NCBI GenBank assembly: GCA_963575645.1
Contig: OY754466.1
Location: forward strand, 33,388,001 to 33,452,000
Reading direction: 5' to 3'
Length of the DNA stretch: 64,000 bases
DNA from: Xanthostigma xanthostigma
Lineage: Eukaryota > Arthropoda > Insecta > Raphidioptera > Raphidiidae
In this document: positions 35,123-48,795 of the stretch, in pieces
How the letters are laid out: every line of letters starts with the position of its first letter
Position numbering within the stretch: position 1 is the stretch's first letter
Position numbers and translations under genes: made by a program
Notes under the pieces: model-generated
Told to the model about the DNA's origin: nothing
Databases searched by the model: none
The model's input: the letters and a program-made list of their open reading frames with translations, nothing else

Positions 35123-36800
35123 CCTGAATGTTATGGTGTAAATAGACTTACCTTTGTAAAATAAAGCAATTTTGCCTATAAGGACTCATTTGCACGCAAT
35201 TGTCGTGAAGCATGTAAAAACTGCTTGTCTGCGTCAAAATGATAGTAAATACGCAGTTTGCATTTTCTTATGAGAGAATGATCCAAACCTGAATGTTATA
35301 GTGTAAATAGACTTACCCTCATAAAATAAAGCAATTTTGCCTATAAGGACTCATTTGCACCTAATTGTCGTAAAGCATGTAAAAACTGCTTGTATGCGTT
35401 AAAATAATAGTTAATATGCAGTTTGCATTTTCTTGTGAGAGAATGATCCAAACCTGAATGTTATAGTGTGTGTAAACTTACCTTTGTGAAATAAAGCAAT
35501 TTTGCCTATAAGGACTCATTTGCCCCTAATTGTCATAAAGCATGTAAATACTGCTTGTATGCGTTAAAATAATGGTTAATATGCAGTTCGCATTTTCTTA
35601 TGAGAGAATGATCCAAACCTGAATGTTATAGTGTAAAAAGACTTACCTTTGTAAAATAAAGCAATTTTGCTTATAAGGACTCATTTGCACGCAATTGTTG
35701 TGTGCATGTAAAAACTTTTTGTCTGCGTGAAAATGATAGTAAATATGCAGTTTGCATTTTCTTATGAGAGAAAGATCCAAACCTGAATGTTATAGTGAAA
35801 ATAGACTAACCTTTGTAAAATAACGCAATTTTGCCTATAAGGACTCATTTGCACGCAATTGTCGTGAAGCATGTAAAAACTGCTTGTCTGCGTTAAAATA
35901 ATGGTTAATATGCAGTTTGCATTTTCTTATGAGAGAATGATCCAAACCTGAATGTTATAGTGTAAATAGACTTACCTTTGTAAAATAAAGCAATTTTGCC
36001 TATAAGGACTCATTTGCACGCAATTGTCGTGAAGCACGTAAAAACTGCTTGTCTGCGTTAAAATAATGGTTAATATGCAGTTTGCATTTTCTTATGAGAG
36101 AATGATCCAAACCTGAATGTTATGGTGTAAATAGACTTACCTTTGTAAAATAAAGCAATTTTGCCTATAAGGACTCATTTGCACGCAATTGTCGTGAAGC
36201 ATGTAAAAACTGCTTGTCTGCGTCAAAATGATAGTAAATACGCAGTTTGCATTTTCTTATGAGAGAATGATCCAAACCTGAATGTTATAGTGTAAATAGA
36301 CTCACCCTCATAAAATAAAGCAATTTTGCCTATAAGGACTCATTTGCACCTAATTGTCGTAAAGCATGTAAAAACTGCTTGTATGCGTTAAAATAATAGT
36401 TAATATGCAGTTTGCATTTTCTTGTGAGAGAATGATCCAAACCTGAATGTTATAGTGTGTGTAAACTTACCTTTGTGAAATAAAGCAATTTTGCCTATAA
36501 GGACTCATTTGCCCCTAATTGTCATAAAGCATGTAAATACTGCTTGTATGCGTTAAAATAATGGTTAATATGCAGTTCGCATTTTCTTATGAGAGAATGA
36601 TCCAAACCTGAATGTTATAGTGTAAAAAGACTTACCTTTGTAAAATAAAGCAATTTTGCTTATAAGGACTCATTTGCACGCAATTGTTGTGTGCATGTAA
36701 AAACTTTTTGTCTGCGTGAAAATGATAGTAAATATGCAGTTTGCATTTTCTTATGAGAGAAAGATCCAAACCTGAATGTTATAGTGAAAATAGACTAACC
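35123..36800 (+). repeat. 989-bp six-monomer tandem, full plus partial copy
   Basis: The monomers at 35,123 (ggtgtaaatag), 35,288 (accctcataaaa), 35,453 (gtgtgtg), 35,618 (164 bp), 35,782 (taacgc) and 35,947 (agcacgtaaa) make one 989-bp unit. A second copy begins at 36,112 and persists into the monomer at 36,771, where taacgc is replaced by taaagc. One difference is visible: actta in the first copy and actca in the second before ccctcataaaa. This is the same hexamer as at 1-1,348. Confidence 0.82.
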
Positions 36801-36935
36801 TTTGTAAAATAAAGCAATTTTGCCTATAAGGACTCATTTGCACCTAATTGTCGTAAAGCATGTAAAAACTGCTTGTCTGCGTTAAAATAATGGTTAATAT
36901 GCAGTTTGCATTTTCTTATGAGAGAATGATCCAAA

Positions 36936-39890
36936 CCTGAATGTTATAGTGTAAATAGACTTACCTTCATGAAATAAAGCAATTTTGCCTATAAGGACTT
37001 ATTTGCCCCTAATTGTCATAAAGCATGTAAAAACTGCTTGTATGCGTTAAAAAAATGGTTAATATGCAGTTTGCATTTTCTTATGAGAGAATGATCCAAA
37101 CCTGAATTTTATAGTGTAAATAGACTTACCTTTGTAAAATAAAGCAATTTTGCCTATAAGGACTCATTTGCACGCAATTGTCGTGAAGCATGTAAAAACT
37201 GTTTGTCTGCGTGAAAATGATAGTAAATATGCAGTTTGCATTTTCTTATGAGAGAATGATCCAAAACTGAATGTTATAGTGTAAATAGACTTACCCTCAT
37301 GAAATAAAGCAATTTTGCCTATAAAGACTCATTTGCACCTAATTGTCGTAAAGCATGTAAAAACTGCTTGTCTGCGTTTAAATAATGGTTAATATGCAGT
37401 TTGCATTTTCTTATGAGATAAAGATCCAAACCAGAATGTTATAGTGTCAATAGACTTACCTTTCATGAAATAAAGCAATTTTGCCTATAAGGACTCATTT
37501 GCCCCTAATTGTCATAAAGCATACTGCTTGTATGCGTTAAAATAATGGTCAATATGCAGTTTGCATTTTCTTATGAGAGAATGATCCAAACCTGAATGTT
37601 ATAGTGAAAATATTCTTACCTTTGTAAAATAAAGCAATTTTGTTTATAAGGACTCATTTGCACGAAATTGTCGTAAAGCATGTAAAAACTGCTTGTCTGC
37701 GTGAAAATGATAGTAAATATGCAGTTTGCATTTTCTTATGAGAGAATGATCCAAACCTGAATATTATAGTGTAAATAGACATACCCTCATAAAATAAAGC
37801 AATTTAGCCTATAAAGACTCATTTGCACCTAATTGTCGTAAAGCATGTAAAAACTGCTTGTCTGCGTTTAAATAATGGTTAATATGCAGTTTGCATTTTC
37901 TTATGAGAGAATGATCCAAACCTGAATGTTATAGTGTAAATAGACTTACCTTCATGAAATAAAGCAATTTTGCCTATAAGGACTTATTTGCCCCTAATTG
38001 TCATAAAGCATGTAAAAACTGCTTGTATGCGTTAAAAAAATGGTTAATATGCAGTTTGCATTTTCTTATGAGAGAATGATCCAAACCTGAATTTTATAGT
38101 GTAAATAGACTTACCTTTGTAAAATAAAGCAATTTTGCCTATAAGGACTCATTTGCACGCAATTGTCGTGAAGCATGTAAAAACTGCTTGTCTGCGTGAA
38201 AATGATAGTAAATATGCAGTTTGCATTTTCTTATGAGAGAATGATCCAAAACTGAATGTTATAGTAAAAATAGACTAACCTTTGTAAAATAACGCAATTT
38301 TGCCTATAAAGACTCATTTGCACCTAATTGTCGTAAAGCATGTAAAAACTGCTTGTCTGCGTTTAAATAATGGTTAATATGCAGTTTGCATTTTCTTATG
38401 AGATAAAGATCCAAACCAGAATGTTATAGTGTCAATAGACTTACCTTTCATGAAATAAAGCAATTTTGCCTATAAGGACTCATTTGCCCCTAATTGTCAT
38501 AAAGCATACTGCTTGTATGCGTTAAAATAATGGTCAATATGCAGTTTGCATTTTCTTATGAGAGAATGATCCAAACCTGAATGTTATAGTGAAAATATTC
38601 TTACCTTTGTAAAATAAAGCAATTTTGTTTATAAGGACTCATTTGCACGAAATTGTCGTAAAGCATGTAAAAACTGCTTGTCTGCGTGAAAATGATAGTA
38701 AATATGCAGTTTGCATTTTCTTATGAGAGAATGATCCAAACCTGAATATTATAGTGTAAATAGACATACCCTCATGAAATAAAGCAATTTAGCCTATAAA
38801 GACTCATTTGCACCTAATTGTCGTAAAGCATGTAAAAACTGCTTGTCTGCGTTTAAATAATGGTTAATATGCAGTTTGCATTTTCTTATGAGAGAATGAT
38901 CCAAACCTGAATGTTATAGTGTAAATAGACTTACCTTCATGAAATAAAGCAATTTTGCCTATAAGGACTTATTTGCCCCTAATTGTCATAAAGCATGTAA
39001 AAACTGCTTGTATGCGTTAAAAAAATGGTTAATATGCAGTTTGCATTTTCTTATGAGAGAATGATCCAAACCTGAATTTTATAGTGTAAATAGACTTACC
39101 TTTGTAAAATAAAGCAATTTTGCCTATAAGGACTCATTTGCACGCAATTGTCGTGAAGCATGTAAAAACTGCTTGTCTGCGTGAAAATGATAGTAAATAT
39201 GCAGTTTGCATTTTCTTATGAGAGAATGATCCAAAACTGAATGTTATAGTAAAAATAGACTAACCTTTGTAAAATAACGCAATTTTGCCTATAAAGACTC
39301 ATTTGCACCTAATTGTCGTAAAGCATGTAAAAACTGCTTGTCTGCGTTTAAATAATGGTTAATATGCAGTTTGCATTTTCTTATGAGATAAAGATCCAAA
39401 CCAGAATGTTATAGTGTAAATAGACTTACCTTTCATGAAATAAAGCAATTTTGCCTATAAGGACTCATTTGCCCCTAATTGTCATAAAGCATACTGCTTG
39501 TATGCGTTAAAATAATGGTCAATATGCAGTTTGCATTTTCTTATGAGAGAATGATCCAAACCTGAATGTTATAGTCAAAATATTCTTACCTTTGTAAAAT
39601 AAAGCAATTTTGTTTATAAGGACTCATTTGCACGAAATTGTCGTAAAGCATGTAAAAACTGCTTGTCTGCGTGAAAATGATAGTAAATATGCAGTTTGCA
39701 TTTTCTTATAAGAGAATGATCCAAACCTGAATATTATAGTGTAAATAGACATACCCTCATGAAATAAAGCAATTTAGCCTATAAAGACTCATTTGCACCT
39801 AATTGTCGTAAAGCATGTAAAAACTGCTTGTCTGCGTTTAAATAATGGTTAATATGCAGTTTGCATTTTCTTATGAGAGAATGATCCAAA
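36936..39890 (+). repeat. 985-bp six-monomer unit in three tandem copies
   Basis: Copies run 36,936-37,920, 37,921-38,905 and 38,906-39,890; each begins at a monomer boundary and contains one 160-bp monomer (37,431; 38,416; 39,401). Copies 2 and 3 share the converted monomer (38,251; 39,236) and gctt in the core where copy 1 has gttt (37,201). Copies 1 and 2 share gtgtcaatag, copy 3 has gtgtaaatag. This pattern means the copies did not arise by simple successive duplication of one sequence; the boundary of the 7,078-bp repeat falls exactly between copies 2 and 3. Confidence 0.88.
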
Positions 39891-42800
39891 CCTGAATGTT
39901 ATAGTGTAAATAGACTTACCCTCATGAAATAAAGCAATTTTGCCTATAAAGACTCATTTGCACCTAATTTTCGTAAAGCATGAAAAAACTGCTTGTCTGC
40001 GTTTAAATAATGGTTAATATGAAGTTTGCATTTTCTTATGAGAGAATGATCCAAACCTGAATGTTATAGTGTAAATAGACTTACCTTCATGAAATAAAGC
40101 AATTTTGCCTATAAGGACTCATTTGCCCCTAATTGTCATAAAGCATGTAAAAACTGCTTGTATGCGTTAAAATAATGGTTAATATGTAGTTTGCATTTTC
40201 TTATGAGAGAATGATCCAAACCTGACTATTATAGTGTAAATAGACTTACCTTTATAAAATAAAGCAATTTTGCCTATAAGGACTCATTTGCACGCAATTG
40301 TCGTGAAGCATGTAAAAACTGCTTGTCTGCGTGAAAATGATAGTAAATATGCAGTTTGCATTTTCTTATGAGAGAATGATCCAAACCTGAATGTTATAGT
40401 GTAAATAGACTTACCCTCATGAAATAAAGCAATTTTGCCTATAAAGACTCATTTGCACCTAATTGTCGTAAAGCATGTAAAAACTGCTTGTCTGCGTTTA
40501 AATAATGGTTAATATGCAGTTTGCATTTTCTTATGAGAGAATGATCCAAACCTGACTATTATAGTGTAAATAGACTTACCTTTATAAAATAAAGCAATTT
40601 TGCCTATAAGGACTCATTTGCACGCAATTGTCGTGAAGCATGTAAAAACTGCTTGTCTGCGTGAAAATGATAGTAAATATGCAGTTTGCATTTTCTTATG
40701 AGAGAATGATCCAAACCTGAATGTTATAGTGTAAATAGACTTACCCTCATGAAATAAAGCAATTTTGCCTATAAAGACTCATTTGCACCTAATTGTCGTA
40801 AAGCATGTAAAAACTGCTTGTCTGCGTTAAAATAATGGTTAATATGCAGTTTGAATTTTCTTATGAGAGAATGATCCAAACCTAAATGTTATAGTGTAAA
40901 TAGACTGACCTTCGTGAAATAAAGCAATTTTGCCTATAGGGACTCATTTGCCCCTAATTGTCATAAAGCATGTAAAAACTGCTTGTGTGCGTTAAAATAA
41001 TGGTTAATATGCAGTTTGCATTTTCTTATGAAAGAATGATCCAAACCTGAATGTTATAGTGTAAGTAGACTTACCCTTATGAAATAAAGCAATTTTGCCT
41101 ATAAGGACTCATTTGCACGCAATTGTCGTGAAGCATGTAAAAACTGCTTGTCTGCGTTAAAATAATGGATAATATGCAGGTTGCATTTTCTTATGAGAGA
41201 ATGATCCAAACCTGAATGTTATAGTGTAAATAGACTTACCTTCATGAAATAAAGCAATTTTGCCTATAAGGACTCATTTGCCCCTTATTGTCATAAAGCA
41301 TGTAAAAACTGCTTGTCAGCGTTAAAATAATGGTTAGTATGCAGGTTGCATTTTCTTATGAGAGAATGATCCAAACCTGAATGTTATAGTGTAAATAGAC
41401 TTACCTTCATGAAATAAAGCAATTTTGCCTATAAGGACTCATTTGCCCCTTATTGTCATAAAGCATGTAAAAACTGCTTGTATGCGTTAAAATAATGTAT
41501 AATATGCAGTTAGCATTTTCTTATGAGAGAATGATCCAAACCTGACTATTATAGTGTAAATAGACTTACCTTTATAAAATAAAGCAATTTTGCCTATAAG
41601 GACTCATTTGCACGCAATTGTCGTGAAGCATGTAAAAACTGCTTGTCTGCGTGAAAATGATTGTAAATATGCAGTTTGCATTTTCTTATGAGAGAATGAT
41701 CCAAACCTGAATGTTATAGTGTAAATAGACTTACCCTCATGAAATAAAGCAATTTTGCCTATAAAGACTCATTTGCACCTAATTGTCGTAAAGCATGTAA
41801 AAACTGCTTGTCTGCGTTAAAATAATGGTTAATATGCAGTTTGAATTTTCTTATGAGAGAATGATCCAAACCTAAATGTTATAGTGTAAATAGACTGACC
41901 TTCGTGAAATAAAGCAATTTTGCCTATAGGGACTCATTTGCCCCTAATTGTCATAAAGCATGTAAAAACTGCTTGTGTGCGTTAAAATAATGGTTAATAT
42001 GCAGTTTGCATTTTCTTATGAAAGAATGATCCAAACCTGAATGTTATAGTGTAAGTAGACTTACCCTTATGAAATAAAGCAATTTTGCCTATAAGGACTC
42101 ATTTGCACGCAATTGTCGTGAAGCATGTAAAAACTGCTTGTCTGCGTTAAAATAATGGATAATATGCAGGTTGCATTTTCTTATGAGAGAATGATCCAAA
42201 CCTGAATGTTATGGTGTAAATAGACTTACCTTTGTAAAATAAAGCAATTTTGCCTATAAGGACTCATTTGCACGCAATTGTCGTGAAGCATGTAAAAACT
42301 GCTTGTCTGCGTCAAAATGATAGTAAATACGCAGTTTGCATTTTCTTATGAGAGAATGATCCAAACCTGAATGTTATAGTGTAAATAGACTCACCCTCAT
42401 AAAATAAAGCAATTTTGCCTATAAGGGCTCATTTGCACCTAATTGTCGTAAAGCATGTAAAAACTGCTTGTATGCGTTAAAATAATAGTTAATATGCAGT
42501 TTGCATTTTCTTGTGAGAGAATGATCCAAACCTGAATGTTATAGTGTGTGTAAACTTACCTTTGTGAAATAAAGCAATTTTGCCTATAAGGACTCATTTG
42601 CCCCTAATTGTCATAAAGCATGTAAATACTGCTTGTATGCGTTAAAATAATGGTTAATATGCAGTTCGCATTTTCTTATGAGAGAATGATCCAAACCTGA
42701 ATGTTATAGTGTAAAAAGACTTACCTTTGTAAAATAAAGCAATTTTGCTTATAAGGACTCATTTGCACGCAATTGTTGTGTGCATGTAAAAACTTTTTGT

Positions 42801-44833
42801 CTGCGTGAAAATGATAGTAAATATGCAGTTTGCATTTTCTTATGAGAGAAAGATCCAAACCTGAATGTTATAGTGAAAATAGACTAACCTTTGTAAAATA
42901 ACGCAATTTTGCCTATAAGGACTCATTTGCACGCAATTGTCGTGAAGCATGTAAAAACTGCTTGTCTGCGTTAAAATAATGGTTAATATGCAGTTTGCAT
43001 TTTCTTATGAGAGAATGATCCAAACCTGAATGTTATAGTGTAAATAGACTTACCTTTGTAAAATAAAGCAATTTTGCCTATAAGGACTCATTTGCACGCA
43101 ATTGTCGTGAAGCACGTAAAAACTGCTTGTCTGCGTTAAAATAATGGTTAATATGCAGTTTGCATTTTCTTATGAGAGAATGATCCAAACCTGAATGTTA
43201 TGGTGTAAATAGACTTACCTTTGTAAAATAAAGCAATTTTGCCTATAAGGACTCATTTGCACGCAATTGTCGTGAAGCATGTAAAAACTGCTTGTCTGCG
43301 TCAAAATGATAGTAAATACGCAGTTTGCATTTTCTTATGAGAGAATGATCCAAACCTGAATGTTATAGTGTAAATAGACTCACCCTCATAAAATAAAGCA
43401 ATTTTGCCTATAAGGACTCATTTGCACCTAATTGTCGTAAAGCATGTAAAAACTGCTTGTATGCGTTAAAATAATAGTTAATATGCAGTTTGCATTTTCT
43501 TGTGAGAGAATGATCCAAACCTGAATGTTATAGTGTGTGTAAACTTACCTTTGTGAAATAAAGCAATTTTGCCTATAAGGACTCATTTGCCCCTAATTGT
43601 CATAAAGCATGTAAATACTGCTTGTATGCGTTAAAATAATGGTTAATATGCAGTTCGCATTTTCTTATGAGAGAATGATCCAAACCTGAATGTTATAGTG
43701 TAAAAAGACTTACCTTTGTAAAATAAAGCAATTTTGCTTATAAGGACTCATTTGCACGCAATTGTTGTGTGCATGTAAAAACTTTTTGTCTGCGTGAAAA
43801 TGATAGTAAATATGCAGTTTGCATTTTCTTATGAGAGAAAGATCCAAACCTGAATGTTATAGTGAAAATAGACTAACCTTTGTAAAATAAAGCAATTTTG
43901 CCTATAAGGACTCATTTGCACCTAATTGTCGTAAAGCATGTAAAAACTGCTTGTCTGCGTTAAAATAATGGTTAATATGCAGTTTGCATTTTCTTATGAG
44001 AGAATGATCCAAACCTGAATGTTATAGTGTAAATAGACTTACCTTCATGAAATAAAGCAATTTTGCCTATAAGGACTTATTTGCCCCTAATTGTCATAAA
44101 GCATGTAAAAACTGCTTGTATGCGTTAAAAAAATGGTTAATATGCAGTTTGCATTTTCTTATGAGAGAATGATCCAAACCTGAATTTTATAGTGTAAATA
44201 GACTTACCTTTGTAAAATAAAGCAATTTTGCCTATAAGGACTCATTTGCACGCAATTGTCGTGAAGCATGTAAAAACTGTTTGTCTGCGTGAAAATGATA
44301 GTAAATATGCAGTTTGCATTTTCTTATGAGAGAATGATCCAAAACTGAATGTTATAGTGTAAATAGACTTACCCTCATGAAATAAAGCAATTTTGCCTAT
44401 AAAGACTCATTTGCACCTAATTGTCGTAAAGCATGTAAAAACTGCTTGTCTGCGTTTAAATAATGGTTAATATGCAGTTTGCATTTTCTTATGAGATAAA
44501 GATCCAAACCAGAATGTTATAGTGTCAATAGACTTACCTTTCATGAAATAAAGCAATTTTGCCTATAAGGACTCATTTGCCCCTAATTGTCATAAAGCAT
44601 ACTGCTTGTATGCGTTAAAATAATGGTCAATATGCAGTTTGCATTTTCTTATGAGAGAATGATCCAAACCTGAATGTTATAGTGAAAATATTCTTACCTT
44701 TGTAAAATAAAGCAATTTTGTTTATAAGGACTCATTTGCACGAAATTGTCGTAAAGCATGTAAAAACTGCTTGTCTGCGTGAAAATGATAGTAAATATGC
44801 AGTTTGCATTTTCTTATGAGAGAATGATCCAAA
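38906..44833 (+). repeat. 7,078-bp tandem repeat, copy 2 (5.9 kb kept)
   Basis: This copy follows copy 1 in register from 38,906 to 44,833, where copy 1 goes on with the tattatag, gacatacc monomer (37,756) but here the aaatcgactt monomer begins. That next monomer matches 2,634 in B1, so the end of the copy continues into a B1-like order with two monomers (equivalents of 2,304 and 2,469) removed. Confidence 0.83.
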
Positions 44834-46813
44834 CCTGAATGTTATAGTGTAAATCGACTTACCTTCATGAAATAAAGCAATTTTGCCTATAAGGACTCAT
44901 TTGCCCCTAATTGTCATAAAGCATGTAAAAACTGCTTGTATGCGTTAAAATAATGGTAAATATGCAGTTTGCATTTTCTTATGAGAGAATGATCCAAACC
45001 TGACTATTATAGTGTAAATAGACTTACCTTTATAAAATAAAGCAATGTTGCCTATAAGGACTCATTTGCACGCAATTGTCGTGAAGCATGTAAAAACTGC
45101 TTGTCTGCGTGAAAATGATAGTAAATATGCAGTTTGCATTTTCTTATAAGAGAATGATCCAAACCTGAATGTTATAGTGTAAATAGACTTACCCTCATGA
45201 AATAAAGCAATTTTGCCTATAAAGACTCATTTGCACCTAATTGTCGTAAAGCATGTAAAAACTGCTTGTCTGCGTTTAAATAATGGTTAATATGCAGTTT
45301 GCATTTTCTTATGAGAGAATGATCCAAACCTGACTATTATAGTGTAAATAGACTTACCTTTATAAAATAAAGCTATTTTGCCTATAAGGACTCATTTGCA
45401 CGCAATTGTCGTGAAGCATGTAAAAACTGCTTGTCTGCGTGAAAATGATAGTAAATATGCAGTTTGCATTTTCTTATGAGAGAATGATCCAAACCTGAAT
45501 GTTATAGTGTAAATAGACTTACCCTCATGAAATAAAGCAATTTTGCCTATAAAGACTCATTTGCACCTAATTGTCGTAAAGCATGTAAAAACTGCTTGTC
45601 TGCGTTAAAATAATGGTTAATATGCAGTTTGAATTTTCTTATGAGAGAATGATCCAAACCTAAATGTTATAGTGTAAATAGACTGACCTTCGTGAAATAA
45701 AGCAATTTTGCCTATAGGGACTCATTTGCCCCTAATTGTCATAAAGCATGTAAAAACTGCTTGTGTGCGTTAAAATAATGGTTAATATGCAGTTTGCATT
45801 TTCTTATGAAAGAATGATCCAAACCTGAATGTTATAGTGTAAGTAGACTTACCCCTATGAAATAAAGCAATTTTGCCTATAAAGACTCATTTGCACCTAA
45901 TTGTCGTAAAGCATGTAAAAACTGCTTGTCTGCGTTAAAAGAATGGTTAATATGCAGTTTGAATTTTCTTATGGGAGAATAATCCAAACCTGAATGTTAT
46001 AGTGTAAATAGACTTACCTTTGTAAAATAAAGCAATTTTGCCTATAAGGACTCATTTGCACGCAATTGTCGTGAAGCATGTAAAAACTGCTTGTCTGCGT
46101 TAAAATAATGGATAATATGCAGTTTGCATTTTCTTATGAGAGAATGATCCAAACCTAAATGTTATAGTGTAAATAGACTGACCTTCATGAAATAAAGCAA
46201 TTTTGCCTATAGGGACTCATTTGCCCCTATTTGTCATAAAGCATGTAAAAACTGCTTGTCAGCGTTAAAATAATGGTTAATATGCAGGTTGCATTTTCTT
46301 ATGAGAGAATGATCCAAACCTGAATGTTATAGTGTAAATAGACTTACCTTCATGAAATAAAGCAATGTTGCCTATAAGGACTCATTTGCCCCTTATTGTC
46401 ATAAAGCATGTAAAAACTGCTTGTATGCGTTAAAATAATGTATAATATGCAGTTTGCATTTTCTTATGAGAGAATGATCCAAACCAGAATGTGATAGTGA
46501 AAATAGACTTACCTTTGTAAAATAAAGCAATTTTGCCTATAAGGACTCATTTGCACGCAATTGTCGTGAAGCACGTAAAAACTGCTTGTCTGCGTTAAAA
46601 TAATGGTTAATATGCAGTTTGCATTTTCTTATGAGAGAATGATCCAAACCTGAATGTTATGGTGTAAATAGACTTACCTTTGTAAAATAAAGCAATTTTG
46701 CCTATAAGGACTCATTTGCACGCAATTGTCGTGAAGCATGTAAAAACTGCTTGTCTGCGTCAAAATGATAGTAAATACGCAGTTTGCATTTTCTTATGAG
46801 AGAATGATCCAAA

Positions 46814-46978
46814 CCTGAATGTTATAGTGTAAATAGACTCACCCTCATAAAATAAAGCAATTTTGCCTATAAGGACTCATTTGCACCTAATTGTCGTAAA
46901 GCATGTAAATACTGCTTGTATGCGTTAAAATAATGGTTAATATGCAGTTCGCATTTTCTTATGAGAGAATGATCCAAA
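46814..46978 (+). repeat. Chimeric monomer joining two hexamer members
   Basis: The first half (actcaccctcataaaa, cacctaattgtcgtaaag) equals the monomer at 5,274, and the second half (gtaaatactgc, ggttaatatgcagttcgc) equals the next monomer type at 5,439. One whole monomer equivalent is therefore missing relative to B1 5,274-5,603, with the switch in the catgtaaa part of the core. The same chimera is at 56,379-56,543 because of the 9,565-bp duplication. Confidence 0.85.
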
Positions 46979-47142
46979 CCTGAATGTTATAGTGTAAAAA
47001 GACTTACCTTTGTAAAATAAAGCAATTTTGCTTATAAGGACTCATTTGCACGCAATTGTTGTGTGCATGTAAAAACTTTTTGTCTGCGTGAAAATGATAG
47101 TAAATATGCAGTTTGCATTTTCTTATGAGAGAAAGATCCAAA

Positions 47143-47307
47143 CCTGAATGTTATAGTAAAAATAGACTAACCTTTGTAAAATAACGCAATTTTGCCTATA
47201 AGGACTCATTTGCACGCAATTGTCGTGAAGCATGTAAAAACTGCTTGTCTGCGTTAAAATAATGGTTAATATGCAGTTTGCATTTTCTTATGAGAGAATG
47301 ATCCAAA
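47143..47307 (+). repeat. Bridge monomer at the B2-A2 border
   Basis: This taacgc monomer is preceded by the 164-bp B monomer, as in B order, and followed at 47,308 by the attgactta, ttgtctata monomer, as in A order (compare 7,418 then 7,583, and 11,379). The border thus runs through the monomer type shared by the two families. A copy is at 56,708-56,872. At 5,768 the same bridge is followed by a different A phase. Confidence 0.78.
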
Positions 47308-48132
47308 CCTGAATGTTATAGTGTAAATTGACTTACCCTCATGAAATAAAGCAATTTTGTCTATAAAGACTCATTTGCACCTAATTGTCATAAAGCATGT
47401 AAAAACTGCTTGTATGCGTTAAAATGACAGTAAATATGCAGTTTGCATTTTCTTATGTGAGAATGATCCAAACCTGAATGTTATAGTGTAAATAGACTTA
47501 CCGTCATGAAATAAAGCAATTTTGCCTATAAGGGCTCATTTGCACCTAATTGTCATAAAGCTTGTAAAAACTGCTTGTATGCGTTAAAATAATAGTTAAT
47601 ATGCAGTTTGCATTTTCTTATGAGAGAATGATCTAAACCTGAATGTTATAGTTTAAGTAAACTTACCTTTGTAAAAAAAAGCAATTTTGCCTATAAGGAC
47701 TCATTTGCCCCTAATTGTCATAAAGCATGTAAAAACTGCTTGAATGATTTAAAATAATGGTTAATATGCAGTTTGCATTTTCTTTAGAGAGAATGATCCA
47801 AACCTGAATGTTATAGTGTAAATAGACTTACCCTCATGAAATAAAGCAATTTTGCCTATAAAGACTCATTTGCACCTAATTGTCGTAAAGCATGTAAAAA
47901 CTGCTTGTCTGCGTTTAAATAATGGTTAATATGCAGTTTGCATTTTCTTATGAGAGAATGATCTAAACCTGAATGTTATAGTGAAAATAGACTTACCTTT
48001 CTAAAATAAAGCAATTTTGCTTATAAGGACTCATTTGCACGCTATTGTCGTGAAGCATGTAAAAACTGCTTGTCTGCGTTAAAATAATGGTTAATATGCA
48101 GTTTGCATTTTCTTATGAGAGAATGATCCAAA

Positions 48133-48300
48133 CCTGAATGTTATAGTGTAATTAATAGACTTACCCTCATGAAATAAAGCAATTTTGTCTATAAAGACTC
48201 ATTTGCACTTAATTGTCATAAAGCATGTAAAAACTGCTTGTATGCGTTAAAATGATAGTAAATATGCAGTTTGCATTTTCTTATGAGAGAATGATCCAAA
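48133..48300 (+). repeat. 168-bp monomer (gtgtaattaatag)
   Basis: Three extra bases in gtgtaattaatag compared with gtgtaaatag. A copy is at 57,698-57,865, exactly 9,565 bp on. No other monomer in the window carries it, so it arose shortly before the super-unit duplication. Confidence 0.9.
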
Positions 48301-48795
48301 CCTGAATGTTATAGTGTAAATAGACTTACCGTCATGAAATAAAGCAATTTTGCCTATAAGGGCTCATTTGCACCTAATTGTCATAAAGCTTGTAAAAACT
48401 GCTTGTATTCGTTAAAATAATAGTTAATATGCAGTTTGCATTTTCTTATGAGAGAATGATCTAAACCTGAATGTTATAGTTTAAGATAACTTATCTTTGA
48501 ATAATAAAGCAATTTTGCCTATAAGGACTCATTTGCCCCTAATTGTCATAAAGCATGTAAAAACTGCTTGAATGCGTTAAAATAATGGTTAATATGCAGT
48601 TTACATTTTCTTATGAGAGAATGATCCAAACCTGAATGTTATAGTGTAAATAGACTTACCCTCATGAAATAAAGCAATTTTGCCTATAAAGACTCATTTG
48701 CACTTAATTGTCGTAAAGCATGTGAAAACTGCTTGTCTGCGTTTAAATAATGGTTAATATGCAGTTTGCATTTTCTTATGAGAGAATGATCTAAA

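Larger units (their letters stand above)
31828..38905 (+). repeat. 7,078-bp tandem repeat, copy 1
   Basis: Markers repeat 7,078 bp later: the agtaaaaatag patch at 32,171 and 39,249, the cctgactatt monomers at 33,473 and 40,551, the gtgtgtg monomers at 35,453 and 42,531, the 160-bp monomers at 37,431 and 44,509. Copy 1 directly abuts copy 2 at 38,906, both starting with the ttcatg, ggacttattt monomer. The unit is 43 monomers with a net 17-bp deficit (three 160-bp and two 164-bp monomers), which the lengths confirm. Confidence 0.87.
22765..47307 (+). repeat. Domain B2: 149 family-B monomers
   Basis: This is the largest domain, 24,543 bp, equal to 149 x 165 minus 42. The deficit is explained by six 160-bp, six 164-bp and one 155-bp monomer, offset by a 166-bp and a 168-bp monomer. 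It contains two 3,295-bp blocks 8,403 bp apart, a divergent interval (26,060-31,167), a 7,078-bp tandem repeat (31,828-44,833) and a triplicated 985-bp unit. It ends at the bridge monomer 47,143-47,307. Confidence 0.85.
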
